DNA of 64,000 bases from Paramesorhizobium leguminum (GCF_003217235.1 NZ_QJTF01000010.1:62001-126000); one strand, 5' to 3'; positions 46,644-56,254 are shown, counted from the first letter of the stretch. Numbers and translations are program-made. The notes: generated from the sequence alone by a model not told the origin.

Positions 46644-47330
46644 TTAAAGGCTTTGAGGCCGTCGGCTGGTTTGAAGGTCATGGAGGCTTTGCATAGCCAC
46701 TCCGTCCTCATCGAAATTCTCATCGGAAAGCCAGGTCTCGATCACGCCTTTGGCGTTTTCCCATTCGGTATCCAGAAGGGACAGGATTATCGTGTCGCGG
46801 TTTCTGCCCTTTACGATCATATGCTGCCGCAACTGTCCCTCTCGCTGAAATCCGAGGCGAAGGGCTGCTCGTTCGGATTTGACGTTGCGGCTGTCGCAGC
46901 GCCATTCACAACGCCGGATTTTCAGTCCTTCAAAGGCATAGCGCATCAACAGATAAAGCGCTTCCGTTCCGCCTCTCGTTCTTTGAAAAACTGGAAGGAA
47001 CAGAACATAGCCGATTTCAACCGTCCGGTGTTCTTCGTCGGCCTTCATCAAGGCGATCTGGCCAAGCAGCGCGGATGACGACAGGTCGACGATCGCAAAT
47101 CCTGAAAATTGTTTCGAAGCGCATAAGCTTTTCAGATGGGTCTTATATGCATCGGCATCCTGAAATGGGCCGTCGCGCATAAATCGCCATAGTTCAACTC
47201 CTTCTTCGCCATTGGAGGCGGAAATATGGGAGGCAGAAAAGAGCTGATCTGCATGTCGATCCGGATCCAGTGCAATCAATCTTACGGATTGCCCTGCCAA
47301 GAGATCATCATCTGTTTGCGGCTCTATCAT
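46644..47330 (-). CDS. GNAT-family N-acetyltransferase (RimJ/RimL type)
   Basis: 228 residues. After an N-terminal VRLIALDPDRHADQLF block the acetyl-CoA region contains VEIGYVLFLPVFQRTRGGTEALYLLMRYAFEGL. This is followed by WRCDSRNVKSERAALRLGFQREGQLRQHM, the standard RimJ/L pattern with the asparagine-serine motif. The length is a little above average. Such enzymes acetylate small amines or protein N-termini; nothing here identifies the acceptor. A palindromic repeat follows its start. Confidence 0.85.
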   Translation of the reverse strand: MIEPQTDDDLLAGQSVRLIALDPDRHADQLFSASHISASNGEEGVELWRFMRDGPFQDADAYKTHLKSLCASKQFSGFAIVDLSSSALLGQIALMKADEEHRTVEIGYVLFLPVFQRTRGGTEALYLLMRYAFEGLKIRRCEWRCDSRNVKSERAALRLGFQREGQLRQHMIVKGRNRDTIILSLLDTEWENAKGVIETWLSDENFDEDGVAMQSLHDLQTSRRPQSL

Positions 47331-47407
47331 TCAACGGCATTCCATTACGCATCTTATCCGGGCGGATGGCTGGCATCATACAGCGATTGGAGGAAAAAAG
47401 CCCGACT

Positions 47408-47466
47408 AGAGTATGATCCCGAAAAGTTGCAGACTTCCAGGTAAGATCATGCGGCTAAAACAAAGA
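47408..47466. repeat. Short palindromic repeat, copy 1 of 2
   Basis: GAGTATGATCCCGAAAAGTT followed by GCAGACTTCCAGGTAAGATC and ATGCGG. ATGATC and GATCAT at the two sides make it palindromic. It is nearly identical over 59 bases, in the same orientation, to 53836-53895. The motif resembles a short interspersed repeat I associate with Brucella and Ochrobactrum. Confidence 0.85.
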
Positions 47467-47477
47467 CTGCATCGGCG

Positions 47478-49319
47478 TCAATTCGGCCACTCATCACCCC
47501 ATTCCTGCACCAAATGATCGGGCCGGATCTGCCGCATTGGCCGTGGCTTTGGCTGATAGTCCGCGGGGCGAATAGGGCTTTTCAGTTCGCTGACTTTCAG
47601 CGCCGGGCGCTGGTCGCGGCGGGAGGGGTCGGGAACGGGAACCGCCGAGAGCAGGCGTTTCGTATAGGGATGGCGGGGATCGCTGAAAATGTCGGCCCGG
47701 GTGCCGATCTCGACGATTTCGCCCAGATACATGACGGCGACACGGTGGCTGATGCGCTCGACCACGGCCATGTCATGACTGATGAACAGAAATGCCAGGC
47801 CCAGGTCCCGTTGCAGATCCAGCATGAGATTGACCACTTGCGCCTTGATGGAGACATCGAGCGCGGAGACCGCCTCATCGGCGACGATCAGCTTCGGACG
47901 TAGGGAGAGCGCGCGAGCGATTGCGATGCGCTGGCGCTGGCCGCCGGAAAACTCATGCGGATAACGGTCCGAAATTTCAGGGCCGAGACCGACCTGACGC
48001 AGCAATTCGCCCACCCGTTCACGCGCTTGGCGAGGGCTGCACAGACCATGAGCAATCATGGGCTCGGCAACCGCTTCTCCCACTTTCATGCTTGGATTGA
48101 GGCTTGCGAAAGGATCCTGGAAGATGAGCTGCATATCGCGGCGGCGTTCCCTGAAGCGGGAGGGGCTCAAGGAGAGGATTTCTTCGCCATCGAGACGGAT
48201 TTCACCAGATGTCGGATCGCTGAGGCGCATGATCGCCCGTCCGGTTGTGGATTTCCCGCATCCGGATTCGCCGACCAGCGCCAGGGTTTCTCCCTGGGCA
48301 ATGTCGAACGATACATTTTCAACCGCATGCACGCGTCCCACGACGCGGCTGAAAAGACCTTTGCGAATATCGAAATATTTGCGCAAGTTCTTGACTTCGA
48401 GCACCGGATTTGCGGGTTTTGCCACGATTTGAGCGGACGCGGTTTCTCCGCTTTCTTCCGCTTCAACCGGCAAGCCGGTGTCGCGATCGATCTCGATGAA
48501 TTTTTTGGGCCTCGCCTCCCCCTGCATCGAGCCGAGCTTGGGAACCGCCGACAGCAAGGCGCGCGTATAGGGATGCTTGGGCGTATTGAAAATTTCTGCG
48601 GTCATACCGCTTTCGACGATACGGCCTTGCAGCATGACGATGGTCCGGTCGGCAATTTCAGCCACCACGCCCATATCGTGAGTGATGAAGAGAACCGACA
48701 TGCCTTCTTCCCGCTGCAGCTCGCGGATGAGATCGAGAATCTGCGCCTGGATGGTGACGTCAAGCGCAGTCGTCGGTTCGTCCGCGATCAGAAGTTTCGG
48801 ACGGCAGGCGAGCGCCATGGCAATCATCACCCGCTGGCGCATGCCGCCTGAAAGGCGGTGCGGAAAGTCATGGATGCGGGTCGCCGCCGAAGGGATGCGG
48901 ACGCGTTCCATCAGGCGCACCGCTTCCGCCTCGGCTTGCGCTTTGCCCATGCCGCGATGGGTCATGAGAACCTCCCCCAGCTGGAAGCCGATGGTGAGGC
49001 TCGGATTGAGCGACGTCATCGGCTCCTGGAAGATCATGGCGATCTCATTGCCGCGAATGCGTCGAATGGCGGCATCGTTCATTGTGCTCAATAACTTGCC
49101 GGAAAAGCGGATATCGCCTTCGATGCGGCTGCTGCCTGGCGCGAGCAGACGCATGAGGGCAAGGGAGGTGACGCTTTTGCCCGAACCGGATTCCCCGACG
49201 ATCGCAACGGTGGTCCCCGCCTCGATGGAAAAGGAAATGTCGTGGACGACGCTTGTCCATCGCCCATCGCTCAGGAAGGAGACACGCAGGTTCTGGACGG
49301 AGAGCAGCTTGTCTTGCAT
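47478..49319 (-). CDS. Peptide ABC transporter double ATPase (GsiA/DppDF-like)
   Basis: 613 residues with two ABC cassettes. Cassette 1: [46 protein letters not shown]. Cassette 2 (from about 305): [43 protein letters not shown], where the usual proline after DE is alanine, as in GsiA. The arrangement and length match GsiA, the glutathione importer ATPase of E. coli (623 residues). It is the last gene of the operon that begins with the GntR regulator at 56254, 12 bases after the TauE-like gene. Confidence 0.92.
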   Translation of the reverse strand: MQDKLLSVQNLRVSFLSDGRWTSVVHDISFSIEAGTTVAIVGESGSGKSVTSLALMRLLAPGSSRIEGDIRFSGKLLSTMNDAAIRRIRGNEIAMIFQEPMTSLNPSLTIGFQLGEVLMTHRGMGKAQAEAEAVRLMERVRIPSAATRIHDFPHRLSGGMRQRVMIAMALACRPKLLIADEPTTALDVTIQAQILDLIRELQREEGMSVLFITHDMGVVAEIADRTIVMLQGRIVESGMTAEIFNTPKHPYTRALLSAVPKLGSMQGEARPKKFIEIDRDTGLPVEAEESGETASAQIVAKPANPVLEVKNLRKYFDIRKGLFSRVVGRVHAVENVSFDIAQGETLALVGESGCGKSTTGRAIMRLSDPTSGEIRLDGEEILSLSPSRFRERRRDMQLIFQDPFASLNPSMKVGEAVAEPMIAHGLCSPRQARERVGELLRQVGLGPEISDRYPHEFSGGQRQRIAIARALSLRPKLIVADEAVSALDVSIKAQVVNLMLDLQRDLGLAFLFISHDMAVVERISHRVAVMYLGEIVEIGTRADIFSDPRHPYTKRLLSAVPVPDPSRRDQRPALKVSELKSPIRPADYQPKPRPMRQIRPDHLVQEWGDEWPN

Positions 49320-49331
49320 GAGGTGAACCTT

Positions 49332-50180
49332 TTACACGAAGAAGCTGGCGAGAAAGCGCAGGCAGATGAAGAGCAGGAACAGGCCGAAGGCCACCTCCAG
49401 CTTCCGCTTCGACAGGCTGTGTGCCAGTTTCACCCCGAAGGGCGCCGCGATTATGCTTGTCGGAATGAAGAGCAGCAGACCGAGAAGGGAAACGTAGCCC
49501 AGCGCCATGGGCGGTTGCAGCGCCGCCACGTCGGGAAATTCGGCTGCGCGCGGCCAGCCCGCATAGATATAGCCGAGCGCGCCCGGAATGGAGATGAGAA
49601 CGCCAAGGCCTGATGATGTGGCCACTGCCTGATGGATCGGGCGATTGTAAAAGGTCATGAACAGATTGGAGAGCTGGCCGCCGCCAATGCCCATGAGGGA
49701 TGACAGCACGCCAATCACCAGGCCTACGATCCCGGTAGCCGTTTTGCCGGGCACGTCATCGCCGAACCGCCAGCTATCCTTGCCAAAGAGAAGGCGGATG
49801 GCGGAAACACCGGCTACGGCCACGAATACGGATTTGAAGACCTCCTCAGGCGCATAGCGGGCAATGATGCTACCGAGAATAACGCCGATCACGACGGGAA
49901 TGGCCCAGACCCGGAGCAGGCTGGTATCCACGACGCCTCGCGCCAGATGCGACCGATAGGAGCGGATCGAGGTTGGAATGATGATGGCGAGTGATGTGCC
50001 GACGCAAAGCGGCATACGCACCTCCTCCGGAACCGCCATATAGCGAAACAGCTCGTAGAGGATGGGAACGATCACGGTTCCGCCGCCGACGCCGAAAAGC
50101 CCGGCGAGGATACCGGTCACGCCGCCCGCGACAAGAAGGCCGGTCCCCAGCCACAGCATCTGATAAAGATCGAGCCCCAT
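49332..50180 (-). CDS. TauE/SafE-family sulfite exporter-like permease
   Basis: 282 residues, about eight helices. GGVTGILAGLFGVGGGTVIV and VIGVLSSLMGIGGGQLSNLF are the two repeated GxFGxGGG motifs that define the family. Start MGLDLYQML at 50180, one base after the ggt stop; a longer frame lies within ggt. Family members export sulfite, sulfoacetate or related anions. Its place between ggt and the transporter ATPase suggests disposal of sulfur released from the imported compound. Confidence 0.9.
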   Translation of the reverse strand: MGLDLYQMLWLGTGLLVAGGVTGILAGLFGVGGGTVIVPILYELFRYMAVPEEVRMPLCVGTSLAIIIPTSIRSYRSHLARGVVDTSLLRVWAIPVVIGVILGSIIARYAPEEVFKSVFVAVAGVSAIRLLFGKDSWRFGDDVPGKTATGIVGLVIGVLSSLMGIGGGQLSNLFMTFYNRPIHQAVATSSGLGVLISIPGALGYIYAGWPRAAEFPDVAALQPPMALGYVSLLGLLLFIPTSIIAAPFGVKLAHSLSKRKLEVAFGLFLLFICLRFLASFFV

Positions 50181-50181
50181 T

Positions 50182-51984
50182 TCAGCGCCCGACCGCATAG
50201 GCTTGCATGAGGCGCGGGGTCGCGGCGGCCTTGAGCAGACCGTTTTCCATGCGTTCGGCGGCGGTCAGGCGGCCGACGGTCCATTCATCGACCACCTCGA
50301 CGTCATGGCCGCGTTTCCTTAATTCTTCGATGGCTGGCGCACCGATGCTCCGCTCGATGACGAGCCGTTTGAGGATCGCCTCGCGCGGATAGAAGGACGA
50401 CGGAAAATGCATGGTATGGAACAGCGGCAGGTCGATGCTTTCCTGAAGATTAAGGCCGTGATGCACCCGGCGCAGGAACAGCAGCATCTGCCATTGATCC
50501 TGCTGGTCACCGCCCGGCGTGCCGAAGACCATGCGCGGCTTGCCGTCCAGCAAGGCGAGCGACGGCGTCAGCGTGGTGCGCGGGCGCTTGCGCGGGGCAA
50601 GGCTCGACGGCAAACCCTCCTCCAGCCAGAACATCTGCGCCCGCGTGTTGAGCGCGAAGCCGAGTTCGGGAATGATCGGCGAGGATTGCAGCCAGCCGCC
50701 TGAGGGTGTCGCCGAGACCATATTGCCGAAACGGTCAATGACATCGATATGCACCGTGTCGCCGCGCTTTTCCGTGCGCAAGTGAGCCATGGTCGGCTCA
50801 CCGGCGCCATGGGTATCTTTCTTCGTTGCGCCCGCATAGCGGAACTGGGCGATGGCCCGCTCGCGCTGCGCCTCATATCCGGCTACCCACCCCGGTTCGA
50901 GACTGGGCGAGGCGGTGGAGCCCATCAGCTTGCGCCGCTCGGCATTATAGCTTTCAGACAGCAAATGCTCCATTGGCACGGTCACGAAGTCGGGGTCGCC
51001 GTAATAGACCTCACGGTCCGCGAAGGCGAGTTTCATGGCTTCGATGGTGGTGTGGACGAAATCCGGCCCCGCCGTGTCCATCGCCGCAATGTCCGTTTCT
51101 TCAAGCAGGGCCAGCGTTTGCAAAAAGGCCGGTCCCTGTCCCCACGGGCCGGTCTTGGCCACGGTCCAGCCGTGATAATCATAGGTCAGCGGCGTTTCGT
51201 AGGTGGCGCTCCAGCGCGCCATGTCGTCTGCGGTCAGAATACCATTGTGCCGCTCGCCGCTGGTATCCATCGCCTCGGTCTCGCGGCAGAAACGGTCGAT
51301 GGCCTCGGCGACGAACCCGCGATAGAACGCGTCGCGCGCCCGGTCGATCTTCGTCTCCCGCGTGCCGGACGTGGCTTCCGCCTCATCGACAATGCGCTGA
51401 TAGGTATCGGCAAGGGCTTCGTTGACGAACAGCTCGTGGGCCTTGGGCAGATTGCCGCCACGCGCCCACAAGGCATAGGAAGTCGGCCATTCCTTCTCGA
51501 AGAAGGGCGCCTGATCGCGAATAGTGTTGGCGACACGCGGCAGCAGCGGGTGGCCGTGACGCGCATAGGAAATGGCGGGTTCCAGCACCTCGCGGAGTTC
51601 AAGCGCCCCATGGTCGCGCAGCATCAGCATCCACGCGTCGAAAGCGCCAGGAACGACCGTTGCCAGCAGGCCAGAGCCTGGAACCAGATCCAGCCCTTCG
51701 CTCCTGTAGCGCTCGATTGTTGCCGCATCCGGCGTCACGCCCTGACCGCAGAGCACTTCCGTTTTGCCAGTGCGGGCGGAGTGGAAGATGATCGGCACCT
51801 CGCCCGCCGGCCCGACCAGATGGGGCTCCACGACCTGCAACACGAAGCCCGCCGCGACGGCGGCGTCGAATGCATTGCCGCCGCGTTCCAGCATCGCCAT
51901 TCCGGCGGCGGAAGCCAGCCAGTGCGTGGATGTGACGACGCCGAACGTTCCAAGAATTTCCGGACGGGTGGTGAACATGCTCAT
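50182..51984 (-). CDS. ggt: Gamma-glutamyltransferase
   Basis: 600 residues. GGNAFDAAVAAGFVLQVVEP near residue 40 is the N-terminal signature, and the autoprocessing site is GDTVHIDVIDRFGNMVSATP, where Thr410 should become the catalytic nucleophile. PSLALLDGKPRMVFGTPGGD is the third block. There is no signal peptide: the chain starts at MSMFTTRPEILGTFGVV, so the enzyme acts in the cytoplasm, unlike E. coli Ggt. That fits hydrolysis of imported gamma-glutamyl peptides. It lies between the permease genes and the TauE-like gene in the same operon. Confidence 0.92.
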   Translation of the reverse strand: MSMFTTRPEILGTFGVVTSTHWLASAAGMAMLERGGNAFDAAVAAGFVLQVVEPHLVGPAGEVPIIFHSARTGKTEVLCGQGVTPDAATIERYRSEGLDLVPGSGLLATVVPGAFDAWMLMLRDHGALELREVLEPAISYARHGHPLLPRVANTIRDQAPFFEKEWPTSYALWARGGNLPKAHELFVNEALADTYQRIVDEAEATSGTRETKIDRARDAFYRGFVAEAIDRFCRETEAMDTSGERHNGILTADDMARWSATYETPLTYDYHGWTVAKTGPWGQGPAFLQTLALLEETDIAAMDTAGPDFVHTTIEAMKLAFADREVYYGDPDFVTVPMEHLLSESYNAERRKLMGSTASPSLEPGWVAGYEAQRERAIAQFRYAGATKKDTHGAGEPTMAHLRTEKRGDTVHIDVIDRFGNMVSATPSGGWLQSSPIIPELGFALNTRAQMFWLEEGLPSSLAPRKRPRTTLTPSLALLDGKPRMVFGTPGGDQQDQWQMLLFLRRVHHGLNLQESIDLPLFHTMHFPSSFYPREAILKRLVIERSIGAPAIEELRKRGHDVEVVDEWTVGRLTAAERMENGLLKAAATPRLMQAYAVGR

Positions 51985-52003
51985 TGGGTATTTCCTTTGC
52001 AGA

Positions 52004-52873
52004 TCAGTTTTCGCGCGGATCGATGGCGTCGCGCAGGCCGTCGCCGAGAAGATTGAACCCCAGAACGACCAGAAAGATCGCGGTCCCCGGCCAGATGGAC
52101 ATCCAGGGCGCCTGGGAAATGAAGTTCTTGGCCGTATTCAGCATCGATCCCCAGGAGGGATTGGGCGGCTGCTGGCCAAGACCTAGGAAGGAGAGGCTCG
52201 CTTCCGCGATGATGGCTGCAGCGATGGTAAGCGTCGTCTGCACGATGATCGGGGAGAGCGCATTGGGCAGGATGTAGCGCCAGATGATGCGGGGATGACG
52301 CAGTCCCACGACCTTTGCGCCTTCCACATATTCTTCCGCCCGAACCATCATGACCTGTCCGCGCGTGAGCCGGGCGAAGATTGGCGCCGCCGAAAGGCCG
52401 ATTGCGATCATGGCATTGGTCAGGCTCGCTCCGAGAAAAGCGGCGAGCGCAATTGCGAGGATGAGAAAAGGGATGGCCAGTGCCGCGTCGATGACGCGCG
52501 AGATCACGCTATCCAGCCAACCGCCGAAATAGCCTGCGACAATGCCGAACGGAACGCCGACGATGACCGCGATGAGAACCGAAACACCGCCCGCCAGCAA
52601 GGATGTACGGGCGCCGTAAGCCATGCGGGCGAAAAGATCGCGCCCGAGTTCGTCCGTGCCGAGCCAATGCTGCAGCGATGGCGGCTTGCGCAAGGCGATG
52701 AAACTGGTCTTGAATGGGTCTTCGGTGGCGATGAAGGGCGCGAAAATCGCAAGAAGCACAAAGAAGCCGACCAGGATGGCTCCCGATACCGCGGCGCGGT
52801 TGCGCAGGAATTTGCGCGAGGCCCGATTGCCCTGCCAGCGGGCGCTTGTGGAAATACCGGTAGCGCTGTTCAT
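52004..52873 (-). CDS. Peptide ABC transporter permease (DppC/GsiD-like)
   Basis: 289 residues from ATG 52871-52873, which overlaps the stop of the preceding permease by 4 bases. RNRAAVSGAILVGFFVLLAI is the OppC-type N-terminal helix, HWLGTDELGRDLFARMAYGA the next block, EGAKVVGLRHPRIIWRYILP the EAA loop and AEASLSFLGLGQQPPNPSWG the conserved exit. The longer frame to 53296 is antisense or read inside the DppB gene. Together with the DppB-like protein it forms the channel. Confidence 0.94.
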   Translation of the reverse strand: MNSATGISTSARWQGNRASRKFLRNRAAVSGAILVGFFVLLAIFAPFIATEDPFKTSFIALRKPPSLQHWLGTDELGRDLFARMAYGARTSLLAGGVSVLIAVIVGVPFGIVAGYFGGWLDSVISRVIDAALAIPFLILAIALAAFLGASLTNAMIAIGLSAAPIFARLTRGQVMMVRAEEYVEGAKVVGLRHPRIIWRYILPNALSPIIVQTTLTIAAAIIAEASLSFLGLGQQPPNPSWGSMLNTAKNFISQAPWMSIWPGTAIFLVVLGFNLLGDGLRDAIDPREN

Positions 52874-53817
52874 GATGCGTCCCGCAAACGTGGGTTGACC
52901 AGAATGTAGAGAATGTCGGCAAGGAGGTTCATCAGGATGAAGCCGATTGCCGTGCACAGGACGACGCCCTGCACGACCGCGTAATCGCGGGTGAAAACGG
53001 CATCGACGATGAGTTTGCCGAAGCCGGGAATGGTGAATATCTGCTCCGTCAGCACCGCTCCGGCGAGGAGTTCGCCGAACAGAAGCGTGGCGAGCGTGAT
53101 GATCGGGACCAGCGCATTGCGTAGGCCGTGCCGCACGATCACGGTCCTCTCGTCGAGGCCCTTGGCGCGGGCGGTGCGGACATAATCCGACCGCAGCACG
53201 CCGAGCATGGCCGAGCGGGTGTGACGCATCAGCACGCCTGCAAGCCCGGTGCCCAGCACGATTGCCGGCATGATCATGGTGCGGATATTCTGCCACGGGT
53301 CCTCAAGCGGGGACGTATAGCCCGACGAGGGCAGCAGCTGCCATTTCACCGAGACGACGAGGATGAACAGGATGCCGAGCCAGAAATTGGGGATGGAAAG
53401 CCCCGACAAGGCTGCAACATTGATGGTGTAATCGGTCAGGCTACCTTTACGCACCGCAGACACGATCCCCGCCGGAACGCCGATGAGGAGGGCCACGACC
53501 ATGGCGAAAGCGGCAAGCTGGATCGTGACCGGCAGCTTCTGGGCGATGAGTTCGAGAACGGCCTTTTCGGTGCGTATGGACAGGCCGAAATCGCCCGACA
53601 ATATCTGTTTCAGCCATACGTAATACTGCACGGGCACTGGATCGTTCAGCCGGTATTTTTCCTGCAGATAGGCGATGGTCTGCGGATCGCGGTCTTCGCC
53701 CGCCATTGCCAGGATCGGATCGCCCGGCAGCAGTTTCTGCATGCCGAAGACCAGCACCGAAACCAGAAAGAGTGTGGGCAATACGACCACGCAGCGCCGT
53801 ATGATCAGTTCAAGCAT
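52870..53817 (-). CDS. Peptide ABC transporter permease (DppB/GsiC-like)
   Basis: 315 residues from ATG 53815-53817, giving MLELIIRRCVVVLPTLFLVS, the normal first helix. The frame stays open to 53877, but those extra 20 residues are read from the palindromic repeat and were rejected. FGMQKLLPGDPILAM, the EAA loop DYVRTARAKGLDERTVIVRH and LTEQIFTIPGFGKLIVDAVF are typical. The repeat copy at 53836-53895 lies between this gene and the binding-protein gene. Confidence 0.93.
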   Translation of the reverse strand: MLELIIRRCVVVLPTLFLVSVLVFGMQKLLPGDPILAMAGEDRDPQTIAYLQEKYRLNDPVPVQYYVWLKQILSGDFGLSIRTEKAVLELIAQKLPVTIQLAAFAMVVALLIGVPAGIVSAVRKGSLTDYTINVAALSGLSIPNFWLGILFILVVSVKWQLLPSSGYTSPLEDPWQNIRTMIMPAIVLGTGLAGVLMRHTRSAMLGVLRSDYVRTARAKGLDERTVIVRHGLRNALVPIITLATLLFGELLAGAVLTEQIFTIPGFGKLIVDAVFTRDYAVVQGVVLCTAIGFILMNLLADILYILVNPRLRDAS

Positions 53818-53835
53818 GGGATTCGGAAACCTCTG

Positions 53836-53895
53836 GAGCATGATCCCAAAAAGTTGCAGACTTCCAGGTAAGATCATGCGGCTGAAACCAAGAAT
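53836..53895. repeat. Short palindromic repeat, copy 2 of 2, between binding-protein and permease genes
   Basis: GAGCATGATCCCAAAAAGTT and what follows matches 47408-47466 with only a handful of changes, same orientation. GCATGATC and GATCATGC form a perfect outer arm. It fills most of the gap between the binding-protein stop (53944) and the permease start (53817). The two copies flank the ATPase-TauE-ggt-permease block. Confidence 0.85.
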
Positions 53896-53943
53896 GCTGG
53901 ACGGAGGCGGCGAGGGGGTCGCCGCCTCCGCTCTTCGCGCCGG

Positions 53944-55470
53944 TCAGTTGGTGATGGAAACGCCTTTCAGGCGCACCATCCCATCTGGATAGGCGACGAA
54001 GCCCTTCAAATCCGCGCGCGCCGCGAATGGCCACGGCTGGTAATAGAGATAGACGATCGGCAGTTCATCCTGGATGATGGCCTGCGCTTCATCGTAGATC
54101 GCCTTGCGTTGCGCCTGATCCGTGGTCGCGCGCGCCTTGTTCAAAAGCTCGTCCACTTTTTCATTGCAATATCCCGCGTCGTTCAGATTGCCCTTGCAGG
54201 TGTCGAACTGGTGGATATTGCCGTCAGGATCGGCGCGGCCGGACCATCCGCTCTGGCCGGCTTCATAGGACTTTTCCTTGAGCGTGCTCTGCAGGGCGGC
54301 GAATTCGGTCGGGCGTAGCGAAATGTCGAAACCGGCCTCCGACGCCATGGCCTGGATAAGCTCGTAAACCTGCTGGGATGTGGAATTATTGCCATAGGAG
54401 ATCTCGAACTTCACGCGTTCCAGCCCAGCCTCCGCCAGGAGTTTCTTGGCCTTTTCCACATCACGGGTCACTGTTTCGAATTTCTTGTCGTAAGCGAAGC
54501 TGGTGGGCGGGAAGGGCTGGTGAGCCGGCTGGAAAATGCCCTGGCCTACCACCTCGTTGATGGCATTGCGATCGATGGAGAGTTCGAAAGCCCGGCGCAC
54601 GCGCTTGTCGTGACCGATGGGGAAACTGTCCTTGTCACCCTTGGTCATGTTGAAGGTCAGTCCCTGGTAGCCCGTGCCGGTGACCGGATAGAAGGCGAGC
54701 TTGCTGTCGTTCTTGACCGCCTCGATATCGGAGGAGGCGAGGCGTTCGATCAGGTCGAGTGAGCCGGACTGCAGATTGGCAAGCCGCACCGTCGTGTCCT
54801 GAATTGGCAGGAACGTCACCTTGTCGAAGTGATAATTGGCTGCGCCCCAGTAATCGTTGAATTTTTCCAGAACGATGCGGTCATTCTGGACACGGCTGAC
54901 GAATTTATAAGGACCTGAACACACCGGATTCTGGGCGAAATCGCCATCCGTGAATGCCTTGGGCGACATGATCATGCCGGCGCGGTCGGCGAGCTGCGAT
55001 AACAGCGAGGCGTCAGGCTTGACGAGATGGACTTCAAGATTGGTGTCGTCCACGACCTTGATGCTGTCGATCGATGCCACCTCGCTCTTGCGCAAGGACT
55101 CGGCAAGGCTCTTGGCTCGTTCAAGATTGGCTTTCACGTCGGCTGCCGTGATCGTCGAGCCGTCATGGAATTTCCCGTCGCCGCGCAGCTTTATGCTCAG
55201 AATTTTCCCGTCGTCGGACCATTTCCATCCTTCGGCAAGCTGCGGCTGAATCTCCAGTTTTTCGTTGATGTCGAAGAGCTTGTCGCAAAGGGAGGTGAAT
55301 ACGATGCGTCCAACAAAAGTGCGCGCGCGGTGCGGGTCAAGGACATCGGCATCGTCCTGCAGGCCGATGCGCAAATCCGCCGCCATTGCCGGCATGATCC
55401 AGCCGGTACTTAAGGCCGCGACGCCGCAGATAACGCCGGTTTTGGTAAGAAATCTGGAAATCCGCTTCAT
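53944..55470 (-). CDS. Peptide-binding periplasmic protein (family 5), likely for a gamma-glutamyl peptide
   Basis: 508 residues. Signal peptide with hydrophobic core (GVICGVAALSTGWIM) and cleavage near Ala30 (PAMA-AD). LRIGLQDDADVLDPHRARTF, QLAEGWKWSDDGKILSIKLR and FHDGSTITAADVKANLERAK are typical of DppA/GsiB-type proteins; HDKRVRRAFELSIDRNAINE is the second signature. CKGNLNDAGYCNEKVDELLN contains two cysteines that may form a disulfide. It is the first structural gene after the GntR regulator and feeds the permeases. Substrate is inferred from ggt. Confidence 0.92.
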   Translation of the reverse strand: MKRISRFLTKTGVICGVAALSTGWIMPAMAADLRIGLQDDADVLDPHRARTFVGRIVFTSLCDKLFDINEKLEIQPQLAEGWKWSDDGKILSIKLRGDGKFHDGSTITAADVKANLERAKSLAESLRKSEVASIDSIKVVDDTNLEVHLVKPDASLLSQLADRAGMIMSPKAFTDGDFAQNPVCSGPYKFVSRVQNDRIVLEKFNDYWGAANYHFDKVTFLPIQDTTVRLANLQSGSLDLIERLASSDIEAVKNDSKLAFYPVTGTGYQGLTFNMTKGDKDSFPIGHDKRVRRAFELSIDRNAINEVVGQGIFQPAHQPFPPTSFAYDKKFETVTRDVEKAKKLLAEAGLERVKFEISYGNNSTSQQVYELIQAMASEAGFDISLRPTEFAALQSTLKEKSYEAGQSGWSGRADPDGNIHQFDTCKGNLNDAGYCNEKVDELLNKARATTDQAQRKAIYDEAQAIIQDELPIVYLYYQPWPFAARADLKGFVAYPDGMVRLKGVSITN

Positions 55471-55519
55471 CTTTTTCCCCTTTTGGTTTTTCGTGAAGAG
55501 TTGCGGTTATCTTCGGAGT

Positions 55520-56254
55520 CTAGGCCTCCATGGGTATGCCGGCTTTCGCGCCCCCGCCGATTTCGGCAATGACGGCGTCGCGCAAGGAGGTCACATGCGC
55601 CCGCATGGCGGCTTCGGCATCCAGCGGATGCAATCGGCGGATGGCATCCAGAATGGCCGCGTGTTGCTCAATGGACAGGGCTGTTTGCCCGTTCGACCGT
55701 ATCCGGGCGCGAAACTGGCGCCATGACGGGCTTTGGCGGATACCGTTGATCATCGCCATGATGGCGATGAAAAGCTGGCTGCCTGAGGCATCGGCAATTT
55801 TCGCATGAAACGCGGAATCCCAGCGTTCCCAGGACGCGGCATCCGTCGATTGTTCCGCCTTCAACGCCAGGCGTTCCAACTGCTGGATGAGGGCGGGAGT
55901 AGCGCGCGCGGCAGCCATTCGTGCCAGGGCAGGCTCTATTTCGATACGAACATCCATGACTTCCAGAGGGTTCGTATGCTCCGCGAGGCGCATTGCAGGC
56001 ATCCCCGCCAGCGGGGCGGGCTGGCCGCCAAAAGTGCCCTGGCCTTGCTTGCGCCAGATCAGGCCTTCCTTTTCCAGAATGTCGAGCGCCACGCGAATGG
56101 TCCGGCGCCCTACGCCCAGAAGCTCAACCAGTTGCCGTTCGGGCGGCAGCCGGATGCTTGCCTCGTCCGAAGGACTTTCGAGCATCGAACGCAGTTTTTC
56201 CAAAGCAGCATTTATCTGTTCGCTGCTCTCCATGGATGACGAATAATGAACCAT
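55520..56254 (-). CDS. GntR/FadR-family (FCD) regulator of the gamma-glutamyl peptide operon
   Basis: About 244 residues if it starts at ATG 56252-56254; other in-frame starts are 56335 and 56233 and no ribosome site decides. The winged helix holds LPPERQLVELLGVGRRTIRV followed by ALDILEKEGLIWRKQGQGTF. The FCD domain shows DVRIEIEPALARMAAARATP, DSAFHAKIADASGSQLF and EQHAAILDAIRRLHP, which carries the metal histidines. It ends 49 bases before the binding-protein gene and is transcribed with it. Two symmetric sites at and upstream of its start suggest autoregulation. Confidence 0.85.
   Translation of the reverse strand: MVHYSSSMESSEQINAALEKLRSMLESPSDEASIRLPPERQLVELLGVGRRTIRVALDILEKEGLIWRKQGQGTFGGQPAPLAGMPAMRLAEHTNPLEVMDVRIEIEPALARMAAARATPALIQQLERLALKAEQSTDAASWERWDSAFHAKIADASGSQLFIAIMAMINGIRQSPSWRQFRARIRSNGQTALSIEQHAAILDAIRRLHPLDAEAAMRAHVTSLRDAVIAEIGGGAKAGIPMEA

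Noticed and set aside
53818-53877. Extension of the DppB-like protein to a start at 53877
   Set aside because: Those 20 codons are read from the palindromic repeat, and the normal permease N-terminus starts at 53817.
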